Assembly: GCA_013368445.1 (NCBI GenBank) | Contig: JAACJO010000008.1 | Coordinates: forward strand, 2,038,412 to 2,102,411 | DNA: 64,000 nt | DNA from: Leucocoprinus leucothites | Taxonomy: Eukaryota > Basidiomycota > Agaricomycetes > Agaricales > Agaricaceae | Reading direction: 5' to 3' | Part shown: piece after piece, positions 32,131-44,687 of the stretch | Numbering within the stretch: the first letter of the stretch is position 1 | Layout of the letters: each line of letters starts with the position of its first letter | Translations under genes and position numbers: made by a program | Notes under the pieces: model-generated | What the model was told of the DNA's origin: nothing | What the model saw: only the letters and a program-made list of their open reading frames with translations | Databases searched by the model: none

Positions 32131-35100
32131 TTACAAGATGGGCAGTAAATAATTTAACGTAAAAGCGACCCTCCTATCCCCTCCAGGCAGAATCAAAAAG
32201 CGCATGAGCAGTCCAAAGAGAAGAATCGATAAAACAATGAGACACAATAATCCAACGGCATGAGAACCATGGCTCACAAGTGCCTCCCTGTGAATCTCCC
32301 CGGTTCCGTTCACGATCCTGGTATGAGAAGTGAGGTTGAGCTCGTTGTGCTGGTCAACATAAATTCCGTCCAAGAATGCCTTACTACCAGACATCATCAA
32401 GCCGTTCATCACCTGACCTATCACAGATAGGTTGCGGACTGGGATGCCATACGGAAATTCTGTGGAGTTTCTGGAGGAGCTCTCCAGTAAAACCCTCATG
32501 GTCTGGTTCCCGAGGTACTGATCAACGGGTTCGTCATCTATATCAAGATATTCGAGGAGTGCGTTGGTGAGGAAAGCGTTGATAGCATCGTCGGGCATGT
32601 TACCAATACGCGATAACCCAGCTGTTACAACCCTGAGGGTATTCTTCCTCTGGGAGAGCTGTGCAACTCCACCTGATATGACGATACCAGGGTCGCAAAC
32701 CAGGATAGTTGAGAGAGGTGCCAGCCAAAAGGAGGGGTCCAAAGTAGATGAGACGAGTTTGATCAAGTAGGGGTGAAACAACGTCGGGACATGGTCAAGA
32801 TTGATACGCGGGCGCTCTTTCTCTGTTGATTTGATTGCGAATGAGCTATTGGTCCCAAGAACGAGGTACGCAGAACGCGGATCGGGTTGCATATCAATCC
32901 CAAAGCGATACATTGGCATTATTCCTAGCAGATATTAAATTCTCAGCTCTCCTGACTGGACTGCGAGAGATGAACCTTACCCCCCAATAGAGGGCTATCC
33001 GAGTTGTTCACAGGCGGATCGCTCCAGAGGAACCATTTTTGTCCATCAACAAGCCAAAATGTCTCCCCATCATCTTGAAAGGTACCGACTTCTTCGGGGA
33101 TGTGCCAGCCACAAGAGTAGTTATAAAAAATAACGTCACTTGGATACCACACATCGCCTACAATGTCCGACTCGATTGAGGTCTCGTTGGGCCAGGCAAC
33201 GATCCAATTATGTTCTGTTTTATACCGAAAGGTGATACGCTCTTCGCTCTCCATGGATATTAAGGTATTGGTACGATGTTGAAGGAATTCAACGTTATTG
33301 TCATTTTCCCGTGCTCGACTTGAAGTAAGAAGGTGAAGGTCGGCAACCTGGAGGGATGTAGGGATCCTGAACTTTGCCTTAGTCACAGTGATGGAGCCAG
33401 GTGCAACGTGATTGAGAGAAAGGAGAGTGAGTGATGCCAGGAAAGCAATTCGGAAGGTGAGAGTTGGTCGTCGGGTGAAGAAGAACCGAAATTGATCCAT
33501 AATCCCAGAGTTCAGATGGGATACGAAATCCGTCTTTCCAGGCCTCAGTTTGCCGTCCTTTGCAATTTGGAGTGACCATTCGCTGCTAAACGCAAATGAA
33601 ATTGCATCGACCAGGAAAAATGTAGCAAGGTTCTGCCAAAGAACCAGAATTGCAGTCAAGCCCCCCTTCAGTAATGTTAAAGTGAATGGGAGTGAGTCTA
33701 GAAAAAAGGGCTTGCTTGCACAAGCAACAACCATTGATACAAATGCAACTTCCAGTACGGTGAACATAAGAAGCCGAAGTGCGAGACTTTTGAAGCCAGG
33801 AGGGACGGCAAATCCTGGTATCTGACCAGGGCTTCCAGGCTGCTGTACCCTGTGATCATGAATAAACGAGTAACAATCTAGCTCGAAAATTAAGACGTAC
33901 TCTTTGTGGTAATATACCGCTTTTTGTTTTTCATAATACCAGATAAGGTTCTCGAGGTCAAATGGTGGTATCTTCCACACACGAAGGTAAAAATAGTTGA
34001 TTGATCCTGTAATCGAGGCACATAAGAATAAACCCGCAGTGCAGATCACCCAGTTGAGATCAGCAACGAGTGTTTGCGTGTTACGAGCCATAGTAGCTGA
34101 TGTATTGATGAAATCTTGTTCATTTCTTCCGGAATTTATTGGGGACGAATATCCCTTTGCTCCTGCTTTTAAATAGCGGTTAAGATTGTTTTCAATCTCA
34201 TGTAGCGCAAGAAGGCCAGTGTCAAAGTGCTTGGATGGTGTAGAGTTTGTGAACACTTGAGAAGCTAACGCGCCAAGCCGCATTGGGGCCTGATCATCGT
34301 CATTCTCCAGGGCGTCTATCAAGCCCAAAGCAAGGACTAGATTTGCGGCATCCGGTGAAATATTACCAACAATGGAGCTACCATTTACAGTGGGGATGGA
34401 TTCTGAGAGCAGCCTCAGGCTACTATTCGTCTGATAAAGCAAGACCTCTCCGTCTCGAATGTAGGCTTGGGGGTCGCAGAGAAGGAAAGTGGCGAGTGGC
34501 GACTTAAAATAGCCATCTCTGTCATAATAATCAATAAAGTGAAATCCAGAAGAGTTCAATACTGTCGGCAGGTCATCTAGGTTGATGTTTTGTTTCCTGT
34601 AATGGTGCTCTTGTTTGGAGTCCGATCGGGGAAATGTCTCATTATGCCCCAAGAATAGATATCCAGATAGCCCAACTGGATCCACAGCATGAAGAGGATT
34701 TGGAAAATCCGAATTGAATTCCGCGTCTACGGAGAAGCGATACATGGGCATCAGACCTATAGTAGTATTATGTTAGACTGATATAAAACAATCTGGACTG
34801 CAGACAAGAGATCGCACCTCCATCAAATGTATTAGTGACAGGACTGTTCAAGGGATACCAAGAAAATCCTCCAGCATACACCGTCGTGTTCCATTCGGAT
34901 CGACCAAATGAAGGGGCCTCCCACCAACAAGACATGTTATAAAGTAAAACATCACTCCGAAATGTGAGATCTCCCTCCAATTGGGAGACGTCTTCGAGGT
35001 CAGGCCAACCCACGATAATGTTCTCTTCCGTTGTCAGACCATATAAAGTGTCCTCCCGAATTTCGAGCTCAACAACAACGTCTGCTCGAGCGGCTGCCAT

Positions 35101-35658
35101 ACCTAGGGACTCGAGAGAACCAGCACCGGTTGTAGTCTGGAAATTGGTAATACGGATCACAGCTGGGTCGAATAATGTCGTATTGTCCAGGTTGATGGCA
35201 GCTGGCGCAACAGCAGCAAGGGCGACCAGAACCCAGTAGGTAATGAATGAAAGTCGGTAACGAGTGGTAGCCTTTCGACTGAAGGTATACGTGAATCGGT
35301 CCCACAGACCGGTCGTGATCGTGGAGACTCGATCAGTATGACCTGGAATCATTGTCCCGGTCTCTTGTAGGCGGAAATACCACTCGCTGCTGAACCCATG
35401 AACCGCGATGTCTTGAGCACACGCGATGGCCAAGGTCCGCCAGGTGAGCAAGGCGGCATTAAGGCAGGATTCTGTGGTTGCTGATGCTGAGGAAAACTTC
35501 CATGGAAGTGGGCCTTTTAGACATACAGCGGCCAGGGTGAGGTAGCCAAAAATGAGGAAAAAGAAAACTATGAGCTGAACGAAAAGTCGCCGGCATAATG
35601 CCTGTTGGGCTGGTGGATTCTCCACTCCTAAGTGGGATGTAGCTTGCGAGGCCATCAT
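32131..35658 (-). CDS. large multi-pass membrane protein made of two fused tandem modules, function unknown
   Basis: There are three exons: 34818-35658, 32981-34756 and 32131-32924, giving 1136 aa. The sequence repeats itself. Module A has W-R-T-L-A...FSSEW...G-x-x-x-P-G-x-T-D-x-V-S, D-R-F, a membrane segment ending VAPAAI, then I-V-G-W-P and SDVLLYNMSCWW. Module B has the matching LWQNLATF, FSSEWSLQ, PGKTDFVS, DQF, NHVAPGSI, IVAWPNE and SDVIFYNYSCGW. In each module a phase 1 intron sits just before MPMYRF. Several hydrophobic segments and many N-x-S/T sites suggest a glycosylated plasma-membrane protein with large extracellular loops. No family name is recognised. The first ATG in frame is at 35658; the frame is open further upstream without an ATG. 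The fused structure could also be two genes whose boundary was lost. Confidence 0.75.
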
Positions 35659-36983
35659 TATAGAGCCACAGGGATCGAGCGGACTGAGGGTATAAATATT
35701 TGTGCATGACAGACACTGGGTATGGTGCAACAACTCGATTGTGATGAGATTATCTTCCTCGCCGCATACTGACGGAATCGCGTTTTGACCAGAGCAGTAG
35801 AGAGATGTACAGATGCATGCACTGCCAGGCGGTTCGTCACCAGGAACACTGAGGATTTACGGATTGGTACCCAACAATCTCTCAGGTACATGTTCCGACA
35901 TGATCACCGACAATACTACACAACGATCCGGGAAGAAGTGAAGAGCCTAGAGATCACAATGATGTGGATGAATAGTTTTGAATGCCTTCACTTCCGTAGT
36001 AAACACAATGATCACTCAAGAGAAAAGCTGTGATATATGCCACGAAGGGGCTCAAATCGCCCTGACGCCTCATGTGGGGAGGTTTTGCCAAAACTTGTAT
36101 ACGCGCTACGGCTTCGTGACTCGCACATCAGTTTGAATTGGTGGGTCTCGACTGAGATGATGTACCCTCCTGCATATAGTTCGTTGATGAAAGAATTCAC
36201 AGATCCGTGTCGATGAGTTAGTGGTATAGGTTCCCCTCAACAATCGACACCTTTGAGAGACCATTTTTTCAGATATTTACGTGCGAGGGCGGGCGGCATA
36301 CCAGTGAGGGTGAACTATAATATCACATTTTAGGGCACTCTTGCCAGGGGATCATCGAGCCCTTAGGCTCTTATTGCTCATGCTGCATGTGGGACGCTAA
36401 AGACAGCGTTTTGAGAGGAATTGTTGCACAATTCACATTATGATAGTTTTGTAAGGGATTCAAATGAATTTTTCTTCAAACAAACGTAGTCAGACGATGG
36501 ATGATGAGGAACATCGGATTTTGGACCTCACTGATTAATTGCGCCTTGAATCTTGGGCAAAAGTAGAACTTGAACTCTTCAAACATCATTATACAGATAT
36601 TGAATGAAACTCCGCTGTTGGATGCGAAAGTGACGGTTCCTTGCATTTTCCTGGTTGAAGTCGATGGTAGAGTCACAATTTGTCACTCTGTTTTGTCACT
36701 CGTTGATGTTGACCCACATGCCCGTCCAGTACGGCACGGCACATCGGGTGTTGCGACGGGTCATGCATATGGTTTGCACTTTCTTTGCTTCTCTCCATCG
36801 CTGATGACCAGGTTCTGATGTCGGGACCCCAATTTCATGCAATACATCAGCCGCATTCCTCGGCACCCAGCGGCTTGGGCGTCTGACCACTCACAAGGTG
36901 TTGTATTATGGGGATACCTGACTCCTTTATAGTTCTGCTAGTCAGCAGCGGGAAAGCTGTCTTCCTCACAACAGACACTTCTC
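35659..36983. other. divergent intergenic region
   Basis: This stretch lies between the fused membrane protein gene (-) and the flavin oxidase gene (+). A TATTTATA-like element on the minus strand (about 35691-35698) lies close upstream of the ATG at 35658. No coding frame of note. Confidence 0.4.
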
Positions 36984-38915
36984 ATGCGCTTTATAAGTTT
37001 TGCTCTCTTGGCCAGTAGTCTTTTTGTCCACGCGTCGGATGAGCTTTCAGATCTATTATTACAGAAAGGCATATCTTTCGCAACAGCTAGTAACGATGAA
37101 TATCCAAATATCACTTCGCCCTGTACGTCTCCATGTCATTAAACTGCTTAGATTTAGTGATGAGTGATTTCTGAATCCTCTCAGACAACCTTAGATTTGA
37201 TATTCAGCCAGCAGTTGTGACAGTTCCTAGGAACTCCCTTCAAGTCTCTGAGGTCGTGAAAATAGGGGCACAGCTCAACTACAACATTGTTGCGCGAAGT
37301 GGGGGTGTCAGTTTTTCTTTGCTAATAAAGGAAATTACTTCTCTCATCTTCCACTAGCACAGCTACATAGCAAATGGCTTAGGAGGAAAGAACGGCTCAA
37401 TCGTGGTCGACCTTCGCGAATTTAAAGAAGTACAGGTCAACTCGGATAACGGAACAGCTTGTGTAGGGACAGGAAATAGGCTTGGGGACATCGCTTTGGG
37501 CTTGGGTGCGAGTGGCCGAGCTATACCTCATGGGACTTGTCCTTATGTTGGAATCGGTGGGCACGCATGTCAGTGGATAAAACTATCTTGTTCTTCAGAT
37601 AAGATGTTCTAATGTGGTACTTAGCTTATGGAGGTTATGGGTTTACATCTCGTATGTGGGGTCTGACTTTGGATCACATAGCAAGTCTCGAAGTCGTGCT
37701 TGGCAATGGCAGCATTGTCACGGCATCTCATGATCAGCATCCCGATCTATTCTGGGTGAGTTTTCCATGGCAATCAGAAGGAAACTGTGACGGACTCTAA
37801 TGATCCAGGCCATGCGAGGTGCGGGCGGCTCTTTTGGAATCACGACGTCTATTGAACTCAGGACTGAACCCGTTCCGAGTTCTGGCCTTGTTTTCACGTA
37901 TCAATGGACGCTGAACATCACCAATGCCGTTCAAGCTCTCAACGAGTTTCAAACTTTCTGCCAATCAGATATCCCTCCCGAATTCGGACCTATGCTGTTC
38001 TTCTTCCCCGGTGCACCTAAAGGCTCTGTGTTATTTGGCCTCACCGGCGGTTGGTATGGCGATACACAGAACTTAAACTCCACATTAGACCCTTTTCTAA
38101 ACAAAATGCCGACACCTACAAACGTTATTTTCCAAAACGGAACTTTCGTCGAGAGCCTGCAGTACCCCGGAGACGGTTTTATCTTCAACCTGAACACAAC
38201 CCTTGCGCCTGATACAAACGACACGTTCTACGCGAAATCAATCATGACCCCCGCTAATCAGACCGTCCCCAAGTCTGCTTGGGAGGGGTTGATGTCGTAC
38301 CTTGCAAACGATGGGAATGAAACATCTCTGGTGAGCCTCGACCTAACAACGCTAATCATGTACCATACTTAAATTGCTCTCAGAGCTGGGCAGTCGAGAT
38401 TGAAGTCTATGGTGGAAGCAATTCCGCCATCAATGCAGTTCCCCTGGATGACACAGCGTTCGCACATCGTGGCTCACTGTTCACATTCCAGTTATACGTT
38501 TCGTCACCGAACGGCAAAACCCCCTACCCTCAGGAAGCCTTTGATTTTACGGATGGTCTGTGTCGTGATACACTGGATAGAAGCTCTGATTCTAACATTG
38601 ATCTGAGTAGGATTGGCTAATAGCATAACCAGTAACAGCCCTCCCGATTGGAACTACGGGTTGGTCTTCTTTTAGCTTGATTGTGGACAGCGTTTCTGAC
38701 AGTTCCTGCTAGAACATACCCGAACTACATCGATGATCGTCTCCCTGACTGTGAGTTGGCTTACTCAGCAGCTGCGCCACAGAATGGTTGATGGTTTTAT
38801 AATAGGGCAGCAACGATACTACGGGCCGCACTACAAACAGCTGCAAGCAATTAAAACTGCTGTTGACCCCTCGAATATTTTCGATTTCCCCACTTCTATC
38901 GAGCTTTCTCAGTGA
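36984..38915 (+). CDS. secreted FAD-linked oxidase, BBE / AA7 oligosaccharide-oxidase type
   Basis: Nine exons: 36984-37122, 37185-37306, 37358-37568, 37625-37755, 37809-38330, 38384-38555, 38611-38659, 38713-38750 and 38806-38915. They encode 497 aa. A signal peptide is followed by an FAD-binding PCMH-type domain. The ARSGGHSY motif carries the His for the 8-alpha linkage, and HGTCPYVGIGGH carries the Cys for the 6-S linkage, so the FAD is predicted to be bicovalent as in berberine bridge enzyme and glucooligosaccharide oxidase. After AMRGAGGSFGI comes the substrate domain, and the C-terminal QRYYGPHYKQLQAIKTAVDP with NIFDFPTSI is typical of the BBE domain. The likely reaction is oxidation of a sugar or alcohol with release of hydrogen peroxide. 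The substrate is unknown. Many N-glycosylation sites are present. Confidence 0.9.
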
Positions 38916-40286
38916 ATTGTTGAAATACTAAGGGCGTGTAGAGATCGCTGTCGGGTTCTGTCCGACTTTCCAGAGAAGAAATACTTAACAGCGGCACTTC
39001 AGCGCTCGAGCAATTCGAGATGTATTTACAAGTAGGACTCGGCGATCAAACTGTCTTTTCTCGAAAACTTGCTTGCCGCACAACGACTCTCCCAGCGATT
39101 TCAGGGTTTTCTTTCAACGACAAGAAGTTGATTTGCAAGACATCAGTGAAGATCTACAGAGGATATTTGTGCTGATAAATACAATGATGGTGGGCCCTAC
39201 AAACTCGAGAGAAGGTGTTGCAGTCAATCCTGAGTGAACGAGCTCACTTGAGATAGAGTTTCCTCTGCGATGGGACATCCTAGCGCATCTCGAAGTCCAG
39301 ATGCGCTACCGTTGTCTAGTCCTAAATGATGAGCCGATGTAGTGTCCCAGCACCCCTTCGCGCAGCCACTCCAGGGACGCGAGATAAGGCCAGTCGGCGA
39401 ATGTGAAGCTAACAATCTCACTGATGAAATCTAGATAAATTTGCCTTGACTTGAAGATCAGGGTTGTTCTTAGCCACTTCTGTCGGAGCCGCTATATGTA
39501 GGGTCTGAAGCGAAGATCAACCGAGGCTATCTTCTAAGTCACCGGGATGATTTAAAGTATCATGATATCCTGATACGCCATATCAATGTTTGTCGGTACA
39601 TAAAACTGCTGTGTTTTCTCACAAATGATAGCATGTACATCTGAGTTCCGAGTTCTGAAACAAAGATGAATAGAAACTTGGAGGGAGGTTTTCGACATTG
39701 GCAAAACGTTATAGAACTACAATCAGTTTTCCGGGATAGAAAGGTGGGCTTGTCGCCATTGTTGTGCGTGTTCCATCTCGATCCAACAGTCATTCACGAG
39801 CAGAGTAGCCCTTGGTGAACGTTTGAACACTCAAGAACCGCATTTCATTGCTTACCCACTCCGTTTGGATGTTTTGGATTAGAATCATTGAATCAGGGTA
39901 ACATATACCCAATTGAATAACCAGATGGCAATTTACATCCGTCTTTGATGTGGTGATCATGTCATTGAGCCAGAATCAATATGAGGCATCAAGTTGGGTT
40001 TCTCTTCAGGTCTGACTCCATCGCTCACTAATTCTCTTTGAGGCGCTCACTGCAAGTACCATACTCTATTCATCGGTGGGAGCAAATACTAAAGTGAGAG
40101 ACCTGATGCCATTCCGCCCGTCGTAGTATCATGTTTTATCCTGGCCACTGCAGTGGAAATCGACAAGAAGTATTTCATAAAGGAAAATATACTTAAACTA
40201 CCTAGAAACGCGCTGCAATATCGGAGGCGTAAATCGAATCGGGACACTATGAGACTGGTAGTACAAGTACACTCATGGGCCAAGTC
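38916..40286. other. intergenic, convergent gene ends
   Basis: The oxidase (+) and the DUF2235 gene (-) converge on this stretch. No coding frame or RNA gene was recognised. Confidence 0.45.
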
Positions 40287-42603
40287 TCAGTCTACCCATG
40301 TCACCTTGTCGAGCTTCATGTTTGCCTTAGGATAATATGTTTTTCCGTTGGCGAAGGTGGCATCCATCCTGGTTTTGACCGTGCGATGGACTTTGACGCC
40401 GTGCCTCATTTGCCTCGGGATATGCCTCCCTTTGCCGACGTTCATGCCAAGATACCAAGTCCATGACTTATTCTCCTTCTGATATCGAAACTTCATCGGG
40501 ATCACTTCGAGGATCCACCACCATCGAGCCAGCTTAAGTTGATCGTATTTTGGCGACAGCGCATCTCTAAGGTCGATTTCTTGTTCGGTTAGCTCCTCCT
40601 CTGCCTCGGCGTCTGCTGTGATTTTGGCATCGTACTGTTCGAAGCTTAGGCGCTCTGGAGGGGGAATGGGTTGAATGTAAGTGTTTTGGGGTACCTCGAG
40701 GGCAGGGGGGCGTTCTAGGATGGGATGGTAGGTAGTAGGGTCCAAGTCGAGACCGAGTTTGCGTAAACCTCGAGCAGAGAACATGATGCCTGTTTCGGTG
40801 AGGAACGTCTGGCGTATCATCCACCGCAGTGGTATCCGAGCGAGATTTGGTCGAATTCCGTTGCTAACTGGAGTAGAATATTTGATTAGGGATGTAAATT
40901 GAAAATAATGTCGTCAAGACTTACCAGAGCCACCTCCGACGTCTGGAAGCGGGTACCGGGAATTAGATATTAGTTAGATTGTATGCTTTATGTGACAGCC
41001 GTACACATACCACAGTGGCAACCAGCAAACCACACCTAGCAATCCAGGTGAGCCGTCATGAATAACGTTTTACAAGGGTATTTACTAACCTCTTCAACGT
41101 CTGTAGGAACCGTGACGTCTTCACTATAGTGCCTTTCTAATTCCTTCTGCAACTTTTTGCAGTTAACGCTGCTATGATGAAGATGATTCCCATGATGTTC
41201 ATGATCAGGATGATCAGTTTCAGCAAGTTTCGACTCTTTGTCGTTCGGTCGATTCCACGGGTTTTGTTTGAACTTGGCCCTTCGCTCATCTAAGGCGATA
41301 GCGTGGCGGAAGACTCTCACGTTGGTGTTTGACGTCGTGAAGGGCAGTTTGCGAGGGATAATACCTACGGAACTGACAGTGTCCCTGAGAATAAGGTACG
41401 TTAGGACTTCCAAACAGCTGGGACAGGCCCGAGGGGTAGGGAATTACCAGACACCAAGAAAATCAACTTGAACATTGATGGAAAAAGCTTTTTTGAAGGC
41501 GTTGGATTGTTTCCAGCCCAAGGGATCTGTGCGGGTGTACATTTTGTATGCGAAAGGAACTTGTTGGTGGTTGCAGACTGGTAAGAGGCCAACTTTGTGG
41601 ATCATGCCACCGAGACTGACGTAGAACATCAGCGAGAGGTATGACAGGTTGTGGGCTCGAGTGGACCTTACCAGCGCGCAGTGTACGCCCCACGAGAGAA
41701 CCCAAAGATACAAATTTTGTCTCCGGCTTTGTCTAGATCGATCTTTAGCACTAGATGCATGGTCATATCGAACTGATGAGCTCACAGTTCTGCATCAAAA
41801 ACTCATAGCCACCTGATAGGTCATGAGAACCGCACGTTGGGCATCGAGGACAGATGAGGCCTACCCATGATATGCGCGTCTAGATTCCAGGCAATCATTT
41901 CGTCCAACGTCTGTATCCGTGTAAGTGACAAGCGGGGGCTGTACTTCTAGGAAGCGTAAGCATTACCTTTGAAACTTTTGCGAAGAAAGGAGTTGCGATT
42001 TGTGGCACGGTGTAGGTTCCAACTCCTGCCTGGAAACAGCTGAGTCGCAGCTCTAACTCCTGATACATTTACCAACCTGATAGTACACCAATTGTTTCTC
42101 CGGGTCGTCTTTCCTCAGAATGCCGAAGAATTCGATGATGTTTGAGTTCTAGTTGGGCGAACAGCAAATCAATCGCTCGTGACTGAAGATATTGAAGCTA
42201 AACCCGTTTTTACTCACATCGTTGTCAAACCTATGGCGAGATATCAACCACAATGTGAGTTTAGATAAAAGGTTAGTGAAATTAAGACTTACTGATCCCC
42301 AGTACCATCGAAGCATAGGACAAGCGTCCTGTTGGAATGGTCTGCGGGTACCGTCACATTCGGTATCTTATTTGTGTTGACGCCATCACCCAATATCGGT
42401 AAGGGGCCAGCTTCCGGCAGTCCTTTCAGCGTCGCTCCTTTACTGGTCCCAGTAAAAGCTGACCCAGTGCCAGGAGACAGTGTTGTCGACTCAGATGGCG
42501 AGGACGAAATCGCAGTAGGAGAGCGCGTGTGATGGGTATCTTGACCAGCGGGACCCTGTTCGGAGGGCAGGAAGATTTTGCCGAGATTCCCGTTCGTTGT
42601 CAT
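40287..42603 (-). CDS. DUF2235 domain protein (T6SS phospholipase-like alpha/beta hydrolase)
   Basis: A multi-exon gene. After a Ser/Pro-rich N-terminus the domain opens with RTLVLCFDGTGDQ. It continues with NIIEFFGILRKDDPEKQL, YYQAGVGTYT and MIAWNLDAH. The nucleophile elbow GFSRGAYTAR (about 41680-41710) carries the catalytic Ser. MIHKVGLLPVCNHQQVPFAY, VDFLGVWDTVSSVG, FRHAIALDERRAKFKQNPW and VWFAGCHCDVGGGS follow, all typical of the fungal DUF2235 family. The C-terminal part from 40820 down is fungal-specific. The family is related to bacterial type VI lipase effectors. The cellular role in fungi is not established and no membrane segment is obvious. The start is the ATG at 42603; not every intron was resolved. 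Confidence 0.88.
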
Positions 42604-44687
42604 CTTGTGTATCGTGCCAGGCAGTGGGAAGTGGGGGGAGGAAGGATTTACCCTGAGACTCTCCTTGATCCTTCATTATATGAACGCGGTCAAATTCAAT
42701 TCTCCTGCCATGAGAGCATGACGAGATCGGAGCTCCCCATTCTAGCTGTATGATTGGGCGCTAATCAAGTCAGCTGCGCTGTTCATTGAATTCAAGGTAG
42801 TGCACCTTGTTCGGTTCCGTTCATTACCGGTGATCCTCCTGTGCTTTCTGGTTCTCTATCTCATCTCATTTGCTGTCGGTTGGAGTACTATCCAACGGCA
42901 CCGAGGTTTATGGTTGCAAGGCGCTCTGTCAGATATCAATAGCCACCGGTCATGAGTACGAGCATTTGCCGATCCTCACTATCTCCATGGCTTTGATGGG
43001 CTCTCACGCTCAAGACAGCCTGACAGGAGTAATTATACGAGCCTCGATCAGCAAATAGTAAGCGATTCCCGCTGAGCGTCGACACCAGGCAGTGCGAAGT
43101 AGAAGGGCGATGATTGATGTGAAGATGTCGCATAGAAATAGTTATCCAGGAGTTGATTCTTCTGCTCTCACATGATAGTGTTGGATCGTGAGTGCTCACC
43201 TCGAGCAGATGAGATAGTGTGGTAGGCTCTTGGCTTATCAGAGGCCACGTCGTCATTCGACAAGTGATTCCTAGCGTCGCGATCGACCTTGGATTTGTTC
43301 TATTAATAGATCATCGACCCCTAAGAACTAGAATCATGGAAGGCATGGAAGGAAGTAACTTGAACCAAATTTAAATCAGAGAAGAGGGTGTGTAACCTGT
43401 TTTGCACCCACGAGAACAACCGGGAGCCACTTTCCCCCGGTTTAACAAAAAAGTCAAGTGGCGCCTTGGGTTCTTCTGAGAACAGGACCCTAGTTATCAG
43501 GCTCGGTTTGTGCTTTCCTTTACAGTGATCACTATCTTGTCTTTCAGCTTGTCCATCATGATTGGAATGTAGAAATCTTGGCTACGAGATAAATTGGCCT
43601 CGGGGCTATTTTAAGGATGCCCAATCATATGAGGGATGTCAACAAAATTATTAGTGAGGAATATGCATTAGTACCGTATATGTGGCCTACCGCTTGAAGG
43701 CTTATGCAGAGTGAAATATCCTGGACTGGCAAATTCTGTAAGCCAAGAAGAATCTCGAAAGGAGTCTATGGCTGTGAAGATTTTTCCAAGAGCCAATGGC
43801 ATAACGTCTGCCTCATATCAATTCGTAGGATGGTTCTGAGACTTAAAACACTAATGAAGTTTCGAGCCCCAATGGGGAAGACATCGTGATGTACTAGAGG
43901 TCCGGACATCTTCCTATAGGTCTCCCATAGTGTCAATCATATGTATACATGAGCGTCCACCCCAAGGTTAACTAGTATAGAAGACCAAAATAGGAGGGAT
44001 GAGATGATGAGGAACGAGTGGAATAGTGCAAGGTGTGTGCACCCCAACCATATGCTCTCTGGGTAAATTGAAGGGTGTCAATAGGAGAATATGCTCCTGA
44101 GCCTGATTGATGTTGAATTGGACAGCCAGGGGATGTCCGGTTTTGATACACGAGGGGTCTTTCACGTTGAGCGTTGATCTGGGTTTTAGGTGACAGAGTA
44201 CTAAAGCTGTCCACAGGACTGGGATGCTGAGTAGCGCAATGGGACGTCGATTCTCGAAGGCTCAAGTTCTTTGTTGCGGTCGTACAATCTGTACGGGCCG
44301 TGCTAGGTATTGCGAGTGTTCCTGGTCCTCAGTGTCTATGGGGATGCTCGTACTGCCGAAATCGCTGGGCCATTATAGCGGTAGGAGTGGTCCCTGGGTG
44401 GTCGAGGGGCACTACTAAAAATAGTGCTAACGCCTTATGTAATCAATATTGAATAGTCAACCGATGCTGAGCCTCCTCGCTGTTCTCTCTGTTCACCAAT
44501 TTCCTCCGACTTTTGGGAGCCAACTTTTCACGATGTCATGCGTATATGTCTGCATTCCAAGTCCTGGAATGTGATGCTCCACGCTAATGAGCGCCGTCGT
44601 GATTGAGACCAGGCGATCTAGGAAGTTTCAAGATGGCTCCTTTTCCCCACTTCCGAGCGGCTCTTCTTCTTACTGCTTATTCAAACC
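42604..44687. other. long intergenic region
   Basis: The region lies between the divergent DUF2235 (-) and RhoGAP-like (+) genes. Only short open frames without family resemblance are present. Nothing else was recognised. Confidence 0.45.
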
